From contig VNKQ01000018.1 in the NCBI GenBank assembly GCA_016508695.1, positions 620,001-684,000 of the forward strand: a stretch of DNA of 64,000 nucleotides. The letters are read 5' to 3'. Shown here piece after piece: positions 46,156 through 57,589 of the stretch (positions are counted from its first letter, which is position 1; each line of letters starts with the position of its first letter). This stretch comes from Hyphodiscus hymeniophilus. Lineage: Eukaryota; Ascomycota; Leotiomycetes; Helotiales; Hyphodiscaceae. Below the pieces are notes generated by a model. The model did no database searches. It worked only from the letters and a program-made list of their open reading frames with translations, and was not told where the DNA came from. Position numbers and translations under genes: made by a program.

Positions 46156-48214
46156 CTATTGCGTGAGCTGTTGCAAAGTACGAATGTCCACAAACAAGTC
46201 ATCTTCACCCGCCCAACTGAAACCCTCTTCAAGAGGAATCTCAAATTTTGACTTCTCTGAGTGGGTTTTGTTGGCAACTACACCTCTACCAATTATCTTC
46301 CATAAATGGTCGTGCGTTCGTACGAATATTACAGTGTCAGACTTCCAAAATTGGAATACCAAATCTCCACTGCGAATCGTGGGCGGCATGAGTCCCATCA
46401 CCCCATACCGGGTGAGGAACAACCGTGGTTCGCCGCGGAGTTTCAGGCCCGTAGTGTTAAAGTCGCGAGCGAGCTGAAATACTCGTAACGTGATTCGGCG
46501 ACTTGGAGAAGTCCCTATATCTGGGCCTGAGAGATCTTGAAAGGGTGACCACTCGAACCCTGTCTCGATTGAGCATACTTTTGCCAGATCTCGGGAGTTT
46601 AACTCGAGCAGAGTTTGCATGAAGCCTTCGTTCTTTCTCCTTAGATCCTCTAAATTCGTTTTACAATTTGGAAGCGTCGATTTCCAGATCTTAGATGCAT
46701 TGGGATCACCGATAATCTCACGGTAGGCCGGACCGATGATTGATATTGAGCCCGAGTTCATACCCGTAATCTTGAACAGTTCGAAATTCTCAGTGATATC
46801 TCCAGCAGCTGACGATATAGAAACTGCACCGGAATCGATGTTCGATAGCTGAAACTGGTTGAAGTTGAGTGCAATGTCTTGTGAGGGCGCAACTGGAAAG
46901 GTAGTCTTCCTTCCCGGATGGGTGATTAGCAAGTCCTGTTGCATCTGAATTGGGCCTCCAAGAACCTTCTGGACCACCTGGCTGAAGTGCATGATTGCCC
47001 TCTTACTTTTCGTCAGCATGTCTGGATTTTGTTTAGTCCAGTGGTACTGATGTCGTATCACATCCTCGTAGATAGCAAAAAGGGACTTCGAGTAGTCAAC
47101 GGGCAGGCTGTCGTCCTGGCAATCGTGTGCAATACCAACGAATCCGTATATCTTGTCGCGTGTTTCTTCACAGAGAGAGTCCTGGCATGTTTCCATGAGA
47201 TTTGCAAGAAGGAAATTGTCGCCGTGTCGGCCGTCTCGCTGGTCGGCAAGCTTCAATGCTGCAAACGTTTAGCACCATGCATTTGTATCACTGTAAAAAT
47301 CAGAAGCCCAAAAGCTTTTTCGTGGACAATAATGACTCCTTTCTTTGCAAGGCTCTTCCTGAGGGAGCTTCTAGGTGTTCTCGTACCCACGAACAAATTG
47401 TAAGTGGGGATGGGAATAAGCCTTACCCATATTAACGCCCATGGAAGACCGACGAAGGTCTTCAACAAACTTTTCCCACGGCTGGGCTTGAGGAGGTCCC
47501 GTTGGCGATACCGCCCAATGAACTCGCAGTTTTGTCGCAGCTTTGAAGAGATCAACAATTTCTCACAATTTTCTTCTCGGCAATCAAAGGTTAATTGCTC
47601 ACCTCCGATCTCTTGGACAATCCAAAGGCGGTTCCAGTACGGCTGGCCACAAAGTTGTTCGATCTGTGGGGCGATGGGGTCCTTTGTGCGGGCGTCTGGC
47701 CACTTAGGGATTCTGTTATTCAGAGTCCCAAGCCAAATCAAAACCTCTTGCGCTCGAGAGAATATATGTGCCATGAGCTTGACCTGATGATTGCGCTCTT
47801 TCATATGCGACTGGTCGATACATATGGCATCCACCCACAGTGTTCTCGGTTCTCGAATACCCCCCTCAAGTGAGCCAGTGCAGCCCAGAGATTCTGTCTT
47901 ACATCGACTCGTATACCATTGAGCTTTCACACCGGTCAGCAGCAGCCGCTGGTTTCAGTCTTCTCTACGCTCTCCGGGTCACCCACCTCGATTCCTTTGA
48001 CTTCATTTGGTGCACCCCATGTATAGGACAATGCCTCGTAGCGGGGCCGATCTGCAAAAGCAGCATGGGCAAGAGTCACTCTGACCGTTGAATTTGTTGT
48101 GCCAGGTTGCAGAATTGCAAGTCGAATGGAAGGTCGCTTCGAGGAGAGATCGAGGGGTTCGTACTTGAAGTTCGAGAAACCGGGAGAGGCCGATGCCTCA
48201 AGCGGTGTAGTCAT
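46156..48214 (-). pseudogene. HET-domain (HET-6/Tol type) gene, intact except for one missing base
   Basis: Exons 47987-48214, 47387-47923 and 46156-47258 follow good splice signals (63-nt intron with CTGAC branch, then a 128-nt intron with CTAAAC). Exon 1 has RYEALSYTWGAPNEVKGIE, and exon 2 starts LNGIRVDVRQNLWAALAHLR. The continuation TLWVDAICIDQ is in a different frame. One extra G in the six-G run at about 47870 would join them, and then all later exon phases also fit exactly. Later blocks are PYWNRLWIVQEI, ETRDKIYGFVGIAH and a C-terminal half with SGDLVFQFWKSD, as in HET-6-like proteins. These act in heterokaryon incompatibility. The full product would be about 622 residues. Either a recent null allele or an assembly homopolymer error explains the break. 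Confidence 0.8.
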
Positions 48215-48489
48215 GCTCGTCGGTGGTATTCGCAGTGGTGACCGTACCTGATTCGAAGACCCTTTATCTGCTCTCTTACTGACAATATGGGAATTGGGGT
48301 GCGTCAGCCTCGCGGACTTCCAAATTCGAGGTCAACGCTTATGCACCTTTTGGCAGGGCTGCGGCTGTAATTGGTTGGCTGAGATTTTGTGTTTCCTTCC
48401 CTACAAATACAAAGTGCAGCAAGGCTTTTGGGTGAACCTCAAAAGATAGTCTGGGTATCCCAATGCTCAAAAGTGGTGTCTCGGCTTCC

Positions 48490-49541
48490 TCACTGCCATT
48501 TGAATATCGATGTGACTTTATCCGCAATTGTCTCCTTGCCCTCCTCTTTTCGCCTCTTCCGCTCCGCTTCTTGCTTGTCATAAATGGTCGACAGGTGTCC
48601 TGCCACTTGCTCACCAGCTTGAATCTCTGCCTTTATTGCCCGCTCTTCCAATATTCGTTGATCGTCACTCAGGCCCTCAAGCCTCTTCTTGAACGCTTCT
48701 TGCACTTTAGGTGGCATATCGTATACTTGGACGTGATTGGGTTCTGCTTCCGGTATTGCGTTCGCGGTAGCTTTCGAAACTCTCGCTGACAAAAGAGGCG
48801 GGAAAGCGGGTATCGGTCGGCCTTCTGCTTTGGCTTCTTCGATGGCCTTTTCTTGTTCCAGCATTTGATGGTACAAAGAGTCTGCATGCATTTGAATTTG
48901 CTCGTCGACTTCCTGCGGGCGATCGAGTGTTGATAGGTAGCCCAGGGCTTTGAGGAATTTCTGTCCAGCAGGCATTTAGCAAACTGCAGGCTGACTGAAA
49001 GACTGGCTATAACTCATACCGATTGCATGAGATAGCATCTCTCGAATTTCTTGTTCTCCGCCCTGCAAAGGTTCAGTGTCCTCGACCAAGACACTGAGCG
49101 AAAACATTCATTGACATCCCATTGTTCCAAAGCACAATTTTCCAACGCGGCTCTCCCTATCTCTGCCTTTCTGTATTTATACCCCTCCAGGACATCATTG
49201 ATCTTCTCCTGATCCGACTTGCCAGCAGCCTCTGTTTCCGCTTGCGATTGGTATGTCTTCCATAAATCTGCATATCGACCATCTTGAAAGAGACTTTCTG
49301 GTGGGAGTTTAGCCTCTTTGGGTGCGTCGGATTTGGGCGCAGAATCCGAGGCCCTACTATCTGGAGCTTGCCTTGGAGCTGATTGAGGTGTATCTGGAGC
49401 TGGTGACCCTGAGGGAGGATTCGAAGCGTTGTATTTTACGGGCGATTCCTTTGCTAGGAAATCTCGCAGACTCGGATCGAGATCTCGTAGAGGATCTTGA
49501 GACTTATTGCCATCGTTTTCCGAGCCCCAGAACCAGCCCAT
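48490..49541 (-). CDS. Twin-CX9C protein with a C-terminal coiled extension
   Basis: Exons 49020-49541 and 48490-48960 (59-nt intron) join in phase to 330 residues. The start MGWFWGSEND has a Gly2 that could be myristoylated. A Pro/Ser/Ala-rich linker follows. Then come two C-x9-C pairs, C136/C146 (CALEQWDVNEC) and C159/C169 (CRAENKKFERC), spaced as in the coiled-coil-helix-coiled-coil-helix fold. The remaining 160 residues are charged and helical (DEQIQMHADSLYHQMLEQ, QEAERKRRKEEGKE). Twin-CX9C proteins are usually imported by Mia40 into the mitochondrial intermembrane space and serve in respiratory-complex assembly or lipid handling. I cannot assign this one to a named member. The upstream Met at 49571 is possible, but MGWFWG looks like the natural start. 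Confidence 0.75.
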
Positions 49542-49923
49542 TGTCGCAACGGAGATACCAAACGCTGTCAATACTTTCTGCTGAGCTTCCTCAAATTTCG
49601 GAGATTTGGGACGCGAAAGCCAGCCCGCGCCGCTCTTTTACTTACGTAAGCGATCCACGCTACCGCGCCATATTTGGCGGTTCTTTCAATGCACCTTGTT
49701 GGTTTCCAAAGCCGTAAAATATAATATATAAAAAGTTTTAAAATCAAAACTCACAGATTTCAGTGGGCAAAATGGATTAATGAGCCTGAGGCGGAAATGA
49801 GAGCCTGAGGTAGCAGCTGATCTCGTAGAGAGTCATGCCTTTAAAAGTCGTTACAGTACTGTAGAACTTTTTAATTTTTTCGCTCAATTTAGAGGTACAA
49901 CCTCCTATCAAGAATACCGCATA
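49542..49923. other. Intergenic, promoter of the twin-CX9C gene
   Basis: Nothing beyond an imperfect direct repeat of GAGCCTGAGG near 49780-49815 and AT-rich stretches. Confidence 0.4.
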
Positions 49924-50136
49924 TCATTTGTAAAACAGCTTGTACTCCTCGACTTTGAAAACACAAGTCTTCTCGTTAAACCGCATGCGTGAGGCTTGCA
50001 CCATGCTCTTCGGTGGTAAAAGAATGTTCCAGTGTTCCCGCTTCCTAAGCCAAGCCCAACCTGCAGAGAGGCCTGCTTTCTCCAAATCCGGTATTTCGAG
50101 CCACCGATTCTTCCATCCACCGCTTGGTAAGCACAT
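49924..50136 (-). CDS. Hypothetical 70-residue protein or gene remnant
   Basis: The frame starts MCLPSGGWKNRWLEIPDLEK, continues with AGWAWLRKREHWNILLPP and ends with KVEEYKLFYK. The composition looks like coding sequence (Trp-rich, alternating charged and hydrophobic residues, no low complexity). No family is recognised and no exon upstream could be linked with confidence. It could be the last exon of a decayed gene. Confidence 0.3.
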   Translation of the reverse strand: MCLPSGGWKNRWLEIPDLEKAGLSAGWAWLRKREHWNILLPPKSMVQASRMRFNEKTCVFKVEEYKLFYK

Positions 50137-50600
50137 TGCACCCAGTCAACCCAGATGAACATCGCTTTCACTACTCTCAGCCACCATATGTCAGCATTCT
50201 GTCTGCCGGCCGCAAGGCTGTAGCTATTAGCCAATCTCCAAATCCGGCAATAAACGATGCTTCCAGTTAGCACGGCGACGATGTTGATGGCATTGTTCGG
50301 TCATCATTCTGTTGTTCGATGGCATAATTCGTGAATTGAAAACTGAACTGACATTGAAGGAAGGTATGCTTCTGGTATATAAGTCTAAGTGAATCTCTGC
50401 CAAGTTCCCTCTACCAGTTCATCATTATCTCTTTCAATCTGAAGTCACTCAGCCTTATCCTGCCCCAAAACAAGCAACAATTCAAAGATCTCAGTCAGAT
50501 ACTTCGATCCATCTTAATCACTCAAAGTCTTGATCGTCTCGTCTTCTCGACACAATAACCCCCTCCAAAGAACTCTCAACTATCTTCTGAAATATCCAAA
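50137..50600 (+). promoter_or_regulatory. Promoter and 5' leader of the SDR gene at 50601
   Basis: A TATA-like TATATAAG lies at 50376-50383, about 218 bp before the ATG. It is followed by a pyrimidine-rich leader with ATCTTCTGAAATATCCAAA just before the start. No other gene is seen in this gap. Confidence 0.5.
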
Positions 50601-51647
50601 ATGGCAGGTGAACTCGTTTTGATTACCGGCGGCACTGGCCTTATTGGTATCAAGACCATTCATACAGCCCTCAAAGCTGGATATTCTGTCAGAGCGGCCG
50701 TACGCTCTCAATCCAAGGCTGATGCCGTCCTTGCAACTCCCACAGTCAAGGCCATAAACCCTGGCTCCCGTCTCAGCTTCGTCATTGTCCCCGACATTCT
50801 TGCAGATAGTGCCTACGACGAGGCTGTCAAGGGTGTGAAATATGTTATCCATGTGGCTTCACCAGTCATAAAGGGTGAAGGCTTCACTCCCGATCAATAC
50901 GAGACGCATTTGATCCAGCCTGCCCTCAAGGGTACCGCAGGCATTCTCGAATCGGCGTACAAGACACATGGAATCAAACGCATTGTCATTACGTCTTCTG
51001 AAGTCGCCATCATTCCATGGGAAGAGTTCATCGCCAAGGAAGTTGATACCGTCTACGATGACACATATCAAATCCCATTCCCCGCTGGTCCTTACTCGCA
51101 CGTTTTCGAAGCCTACTCGGCAAGTAAAGTCCGCGCTCTTGTCGCTACTAAAGACTTCGTCGCGGAGAAGAAACCAGAATGGGATATCATCAACATCATG
51201 CCTTCCTTCGTTGTGGGCGACAACGAGATGATCACAGATCCCAAGCTGATCTCTGATGGAACCGTCTCTGCGGCTATGGCGCAGGTTCTTGGTGGCGATA
51301 GTGGATGGGGAGCAGTGCCTTCGACCAGTGTCCACGTGGCTGATGTTGCGCGTTTGCACGTTGATGCTTTGAACCCAAAGATCGATGGCAACCAAAGCTT
51401 TCTGGCGGTTTCGGAGGGAGAGCGCGGTACTAGATGGGAGGAAGCCATCGCCATTGTCAACAAGAACTTCCCTGAGGCGGTCAAGAAAGGCGTTCTTCCC
51501 AACAATGGAACGGCTGCAACAAAGAGAACTAAGGTGGATGCTTCGAGAACGGAGAAGGTCTTTGGATTCAAGTTTGCCAGCTATGAGGAGCAGGTCAAGT
51601 CTGCTGTAAAGCAGTATCTTGAACTCGTTGGAGAGGCTGCTGCGTGA
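50601..51647 (+). CDS. Extended SDR, NAD(P)-dependent aldehyde/ketone reductase (dihydroflavonol-reductase/GRE2 type)
   Basis: A single exon encodes 348 residues. The Rossmann glycine motif is TGGTGLIG (residues 9-16), followed by AAVRSQSKADAV, the cofactor-specificity region. VIHVASP and the serine-bearing VITSSEVA precede the catalytic pair Y172-x3-K176 (AYSASKVRA). C-terminal blocks include SVHVADVARLHVDAL and KVFGFKFASYEEQV. These features place it among cytosolic extended SDR enzymes that reduce aldehydes, ketones or methylglyoxal. The exact substrate is not readable. It converges on the minus-strand SDR gene 250 bp downstream, but the two belong to different SDR subclasses, so a recent duplication is unlikely. 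Confidence 0.92.
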   Translation: MAGELVLITGGTGLIGIKTIHTALKAGYSVRAAVRSQSKADAVLATPTVKAINPGSRLSFVIVPDILADSAYDEAVKGVKYVIHVASPVIKGEGFTPDQYETHLIQPALKGTAGILESAYKTHGIKRIVITSSEVAIIPWEEFIAKEVDTVYDDTYQIPFPAGPYSHVFEAYSASKVRALVATKDFVAEKKPEWDIINIMPSFVVGDNEMITDPKLISDGTVSAAMAQVLGGDSGWGAVPSTSVHVADVARLHVDALNPKIDGNQSFLAVSEGERGTRWEEAIAIVNKNFPEAVKKGVLPNNGTAATKRTKVDASRTEKVFGFKFASYEEQVKSAVKQYLELVGEAAA

Positions 51648-51897
51648 TTTCGAACCTCTGAGGGTCGGAAAACCAAGTGTGTAATACTCAAATCAAATCT
51701 GTCGGCTTTTCCCATCTCATAATGTTGTGCATGTACTAGTCATTAGCATTTGTAGTATACGTTCTTCGTGACAGTTCAGAATTGTGAGTCTTCACAATCT
51801 ACCTCTCGAGTATCTCTTTTAGATTTCTCCGGAAGAGCAATCCATGACCTAGCCGAGCATACCTTGGATCTTTCTAGAGAAATAAACGCCAACTCCA

Positions 51898-52753
51898 TTA
51901 CCAAGGAACAACCCCGTCTTTGTCAACATGACAGCCAACCTCCCCATCTCTCTTCCCCTCCACGATCCCCTTCAAAGCCTCCGCACTAACCCCCGCATCC
52001 CCCGCTCCATTCCTCTTCCGTTCCTCCACCCCTTTCTCACCCGTCCCGCTCAAATTCGTAACCACATACCCTGGATCAAACGCCCAGACTTTAACGCCCT
52101 TATCCTTGAGCTCCGCGTAATGGCACACCGTCAACATATCCAGCGCAGCTTTACTCATCCGATAAGGCGCAGCAGGTAATTTATAATACATATTCCCCGG
52201 GTCCGCTCTCCAGGCGATAGAGCCCAGACCCGAGCTGACATAGATGAGTCTCGCATTCCCGCTCTTCTCCAACAGCGGCCGGAATGCCTCCGTCACCACC
52301 GCGGGACCGAAGGTGTTCGTCTCGAACGTGGCGCGTAACTGTTCCAGTAGGTTTGGGGAGCGAGATATTATGCCTGCATTGTTGATCAGGACATCTAGTC
52401 TACCGAATTCTTCCTTGATTTTGGCAGCAGCTGCGGTGATGGATGCAGTGTCTGTGACGTCCAGCTGGACCATGGAGAGCGGAGAGACGGGCGATGAAGA
52501 CTGCAGGTCGGAGAGCGCTTTTTGACCTTTCTCGGCGGAGCGACAGCCGATTATCACGTGGTAGTTTGGGCTCTTGGAAAGAGCTTGGGCGGTGTTGAAG
52601 CCGATGCCCGAGTTCCCGCCTGTGTTTGTGGTTAATGGATTATTCGTGTAAGGTTTGGACGAAAGTAGTGACGAGGTAATGGATGTAAGGAGGGGGAGGT
52701 AAGAGATGGATTGACGAACCTGTGATCAAAACGATTGATTTATTTGCAGACAT
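51898..52753 (-). CDS. Classical short-chain dehydrogenase/reductase
   Basis: Exons 52720-52753 and 51898-52619, with a 100-nt intron (GTTCGT...ACACAG), give 251 residues. The short first exon encodes MSANKSIVLIT and the intron splits the TGGNSGIG cofactor motif, which is completed by exon 2. NNAG (in DVLINNAGII), a serine in LIYVSSGLGS and the catalytic Y-x3-K (APYRMSKAALD) are all present, as is the DPGYVVTNL block. It is a cytosolic NADPH-type oxidoreductase of unknown substrate, alike to fungal secondary-metabolism and stress SDRs. Confidence 0.92.
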
Positions 52754-53597
52754 CTTGAGGTTTAGTAGAAAATTTCTGGTGCGTTTGTAGATGATGCTCG
52801 CTTTCTTACTTCTCGAAATGCAGTTTCACTCACTTATAAGTTGTTCGATAATGAAGACCGTCTGGCTTGGAGCTCATTCACTCCGCTTAACTCCGTCTAA
52901 TTCCCTGTCCGATATCTCCTAGACCTGGAGAGCCAAGCATTCCAAACTGAGCTTCAGCACTCAACTAACAAAGTTTAAAGCTAATCTTACCGCAAGCAAA
53001 CTGCTAAAGCAAGCCATCCATTTTCCAGCACCACTTTATGTTAGACTTCAACCGTGGAAAGAAACATCATACGATCGATCATACACGAAGCTTGTCCAGG
53101 CTCTCATATAGGACTTTCAAAGTCGTAAGGCGTAAGCCGTGGCCATAGCTAAATGACGAAATCGCTTCTAACTAGCTATGGGTGAGAACTCTATTGAGTT
53201 TCTATATGATCCTGCGAACCTGTATTGGGGATCAATGAGGACATCTGCTGCACGTGACCCGAGGAGAACTTGGCTGGAAAGGCTTTGGAGCTTTAGGTAG
53301 AAAGTAGGAAAAGATGATTTGTACGGGCCGCATCACTCGCTGTGGCAAACTTTGGGTGGCTGACTCGTTTGCCAAAATGAACAGCCTTGAACGAAAATTT
53401 AGCGTTGCAAATATCCCGAACGTTGCAAATATCCCGAGCGTTGCAATATACCGATGATGAACTTTGCTCACTCACTCCGCAAGATCTAGTCATTTAATCT
53501 ATTGTTCAGGTGATCGTCTCATTTAGTACACGAATCCACCCATTCACTACGACAGCTGTCATATTCAGCATCCCGGATTTCCGATCACAATCGCCGA
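52754..53597. other. Intergenic, about 840 bp, with an 18-bp tandem repeat
   Basis: No gene. The unit CGTTGCAAATATCCCGAA occurs about 2.4 times at 53403-53446 with a single mismatch between the full copies. Confidence 0.5.
53403..53446. repeat. 18-bp minisatellite, 2.4 copies
   Basis: Two full copies (53403-53420, 53421-53438) differ only at the last base, and an 8-base partial copy follows. Confidence 0.85.
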
Positions 53598-55959
53598 CTA
53601 GATACTATACCCAGCCGTGATTACATGGTCGCCTCCTTCGACCTGCACACTGACGTACCCAGCATCTGCATAATTCTCATATGTAGCGGCATATGCGTGC
53701 CCATTATTCTCCCAAGCTAACTCATTGTCCACGTAGACCGGGACGCTCGAATTACCCACAGGCACGCTTACCGCGCCCTTCGTCCCAGTCGGTGCGCTTA
53801 CGCTCAAGTAAAACAGCCCAACGGCCTGGTTACTATCCCAAGCGACATAAATAGGACCATGAGGTGTCGGGACGACACCTTTCGCCCATTGTACATCACC
53901 AGGGATGGGTTTGACGCTGAATATGCTGAAACCAGGACCTTGAGGCATAACACCGAGGACGTAATTCGTAAGAGCTGGCACAACGCCTGTTCCCCATCCG
54001 TGAGCCAGAGAGGTAAAAGCTCCCTCGTACGGTTGGCCTCCTTGGCCGATTCCTTCCCACATTGTGATTCCAGGATCGTTGGCCTCCATCCATCCGTAAA
54101 GACGCCTGATCTCTTCCAGCGCGCTGTCGGCCAGTCCGGTCTTGAAGCGAGCCTCTATCTCGAAATAGGAAATGAATGTGTAGACACGTTGTGAGTATCC
54201 GCCTGCAACAACGTCATTGTCATAGAACGCGTTGCCGTAGAATCGTGCATTATGCGCAGCGAGGTATGCTAGAGCTGAAGTAGCGCGAGTCACATTTGCA
54301 GCCCCGCTGAGAATGCTCAGACTGTTGCCGTCTTGGGCATGTGTTGCACAATAGGTGTCTCCACAGGATCCATCGAAAAATGCTCCAACGCTGCTGTCAA
54401 AGTTGTAGGTATTGATAGCAGCAGCGACAACCATCGATCGGGCTGACCAGCGAGCTGCATCTTGCCTGTGGCCGAGGTATGTTGCCATTGAAGCTGCGTT
54501 GTCCAAGGCAATGACATACAGCGCGTTGAGATACGTGATTGGGCCGCTTCGGTTTATGAAGGCATAATCGCCATAGCTTCCTGAACTTCCGATTCCTTTG
54601 GTGATCATTTGAGTCGTGTTATCGGTAATAGCAGGGTAGAAGTCATCGAGGACGTTGATCATCGTTTGGTAGTAGGTCACAACAAAGTCAGTGTCACCTG
54701 TGTACATGAATAAATCGTAGGTACAAGCTATCCACCAGAGAGGGTAGTCAAGTAGTAGTAAGGTATAATTATTACTGGCAGGGTTAGCGTAAAGCTCACA
54801 TTTTTCACATGTGACTTACATGGACGCTGGTGGAATCCAGCCATCAGCACGTTGATGGTTTGCCAAATCTGCGAGGACGTTTCGGGTTGCCTCTGGGACA
54901 TCGTGGCTGAGATAAGACGTTCGAGCTGAGACAGCAAGATCACCTATGTAAGGCAAACGATCACGCTTGGCTCCATCAAGGATCACTAGCTTTCCCAGCA
55001 TCCCTGGACTTGCAGCATTTCGAGGATCGGTTGAATTGGCATCAAGGACGTCAGTACATAGGTCATTCGTGTAAACTCCATCGTACCACCATTGGTTGAG
55101 TTTGTCATCAGAGCTTTCAAACCAACCGGTGAAAGTATCGGGGGTACCCAAAAAGGCGGAAATGTTCAAACTTAGGGAGTCGATGGACACTGCGCCGTAA
55201 TTTGAAGTGTATGGGGCATCGCTGTCCAGAGCATCCATGTATATCTTCACGTACCGGAAACCGTGAATACCGTCGGCACAGACCTGATCGCTATACTCGC
55301 AGCCATGAATGTCAGTCCATGTATATGGATACGACTTAACGGCAATCTAACAGTCACGTGATCAACTTCCGAGTCTCAAGCGCGAAACGGGGTTTGCTTA
55401 CCTGGTCACTTCCTGGTGTGATTGTGTCTCCCTATTTGCAAGTAAGCAATCGAAGCTTGTGACAGCAAGTTGAAGGACTCACATTGTCAGACCTAGAGAA
55501 ATCTGAAACATCAGTTAGATATCCATACTGGATACTCTCGGAAAAGGCGAGCCTAATGCCGGGTAGACCAGGAGTGCTGTTGTAAGCACCTCCGAACTTA
55601 ATCGAAAGATATCCAGGGATATTCTGCCCAAAGTCGACGATAATGGTGGGTATCGAACTGTCGGCGGCGGAGCCATTTTCCGGGGCAGGGCGTGTCAAGA
55701 TAGTCTTGCCATGTCCGGTGAGAAGGCCGTCAGCATTCGTGACATTACCCAGAGTCCCATTGACGACGATACTCTGGGGATAAATGATTTGCGCCGAGGG
55801 AGAACGAATGTATTTCTGCCAATCATCGGAACTACTGCTGGATCCAAGCTGCTGGAGTTGATATGCTGGAGAGGCTGGAGTAGGAGTTGCGATGACGGGC
55901 ATGATCATAACGAGAGACGCAATAAAAGAGCGTAAAAAAAGCGAGCCATGATGGACCAT
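53598..55959 (-). CDS. Secreted six-hairpin glycosidase, GH78 alpha-L-rhamnosidase-like
   Basis: Exons 55483-55959, 55402-55431, 54820-55346 and 53598-54774 join in phase to 736 residues. A signal peptide (LFLRSFIASLVMIMPVIATP) leads. A beta-sandwich segment with IIVDFGQNIPGYLSIKF follows, then the (alpha/alpha)6 barrel with DLAVSARTSYLSHDVPEAT, WIPPASINNYTLLLLDYPLW and GSSGSYGDYAF. The C-terminal sandwich starts with SLAHGWGTGVVPALTNYVLG. Order and length fit fungal GH78-like enzymes that release rhamnose from plant polysaccharides or glycosides. The activity itself is inferred. The second exon is only 30 nt (10 codons). The in-frame upstream codon is TTG, so the ATG at 55959 is used. Confidence 0.87.
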
Positions 55960-57589
55960 AGCTGCTACCTGCAAGTAGAATTATGTATCCTAAAGAGATC
56001 TAAAGAGCGACGAGCAGTGCGACAACATTCTGTGTTGTTGCCAAGAGGACGTTTATATAGACTTCCGGCTAGTATATTTCTTTGGCGGCAATCGCATCGC
56101 GCACAGGCTCAACGTTCGGTGGTATCCTTAAGATTACGGCCAGCGAAGGAAGGTGGCTTTGTGGGGAAAAGGGGCGGCTCGTGCCTGTGTCGAATCACAA
56201 CGAATGTTCGCATGACACAATTTAACAAAGAGCACATGGGACACAAGCAAGCACGGGGTGCATTACAACTCAAGGTCGAGGATCGTCAACTACAGCAATC
56301 ATTCGATAGTCTCATGTCGACTTAAGGGGGTTGCCAGCAGATGAACTTAATCACAAGAGGAGAGGTAGCGCCGTGTGACCGACCAGTCTCAATTCACAAA
56401 AGGTATTCGTGACAATTTTGAACGTTACATTATTGAAGCTTTGTAATTAGGCGTTGTTGAAGTTTCGCCTTCCACCTATATCCTGACTTTGGTATCTATA
56501 TATTTGCAATCAACGCAAGTAGCGCACGAATGATTGTGTTGTTCTGAACGCGACTAATAAGTCCCCTGACTATGCCCAACGTAGCGATCACTTATCAACA
56601 TCCGCTACATCCGCTTGATCATCATACATCACCTTCCCGGCGCAACAACGCATCAGTATCGCTCGCCTCATTTACTTTCACCGACAACTACTTTGATCTG
56701 GCTATGCAAGGCATCGCGGGTCTTTGCCTGAATTCTTCGGGGCATACAAGTGGCCTCGTTGCTCAAGGCTAGCAACACGTCCAAGGGTCCGTAGGTTTAA
56801 GACTGCGCCTTGAGTGGAGGGCCACTCCAACATTGCTTCGAGGCATGTTTCTAGTGAAGACATCTTAGTGATCTCTCATTACAACTTCCGAGCCGGGGAA
56901 ATGTGTTTGTGCGTATTTTATTTCTAAATTCCAATTGTCAGATACTGATGCCCACTACGTCGGCTCGTGCAATACTTGTGCAAACAGTTCAGTGTTAGGC
57001 AATCTATGAGATCCGTGCCGGATTTTGAACCAAGGGCTTTTTGTCTGAGCCCCGATACTCGATTACCGTGATTGTTGAGTTGTACTGCCCTTCTTGAAGT
57101 CAAGGTTTTGCTCGTTTCGAGAGAGGTCGATCTCCAGCAGCCAAATCGCTGTGCTCAGAGTTTCTTCCATTGCCCACCTTCTTCCCTTGCACATATCGAC
57201 AGTCTCGCCATTACCCTCTCCTCGGACAGGACTCTTATCGGTGGGACAGACCCAATCGTTCGTCGGCGCTCTTCAAGCTGCAGATCAATAGTGGGGGTGG
57301 CAGAGAGGTGTGGCTGACTTCATTGGGGTTCCTTGCTCAGCGGCTCAAAGACCCATATGCAAAATGACGCTGAGGTGGCTTGCTTCTCAAAACAAGGTGG
57401 CTTGCCTCAAAAACAGGGTCACCACCCTTGCATTTCATTTGCGCACGGTCCTCGGTACCAATTCGAGATGATATGTACAAGATCCATTCCTGCATTTCCC
57501 TCCCTGACTGAAATATACTCCCTTTCTCTTCCAATTCGACTGAGGCTCACTTGTGTTTCCTGGTGTCGATTGCAAAGACGGTAACCAAA
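55960..57589. other. Intergenic, 1.6 kb
   Basis: It holds the promoters of the GH78-like gene (left) and the DUF2985 gene (right). The open frames present lack motifs; one at 55948-56325 is antisense to the GH78 start. Confidence 0.45.
56052..56059 (-). promoter_or_regulatory. TATA box-like element of the GH78 gene
   Basis: TATATAAA on the minus strand lies about 95 bp before the ATG, a usual position for a regulated secreted-enzyme gene. Confidence 0.45.
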
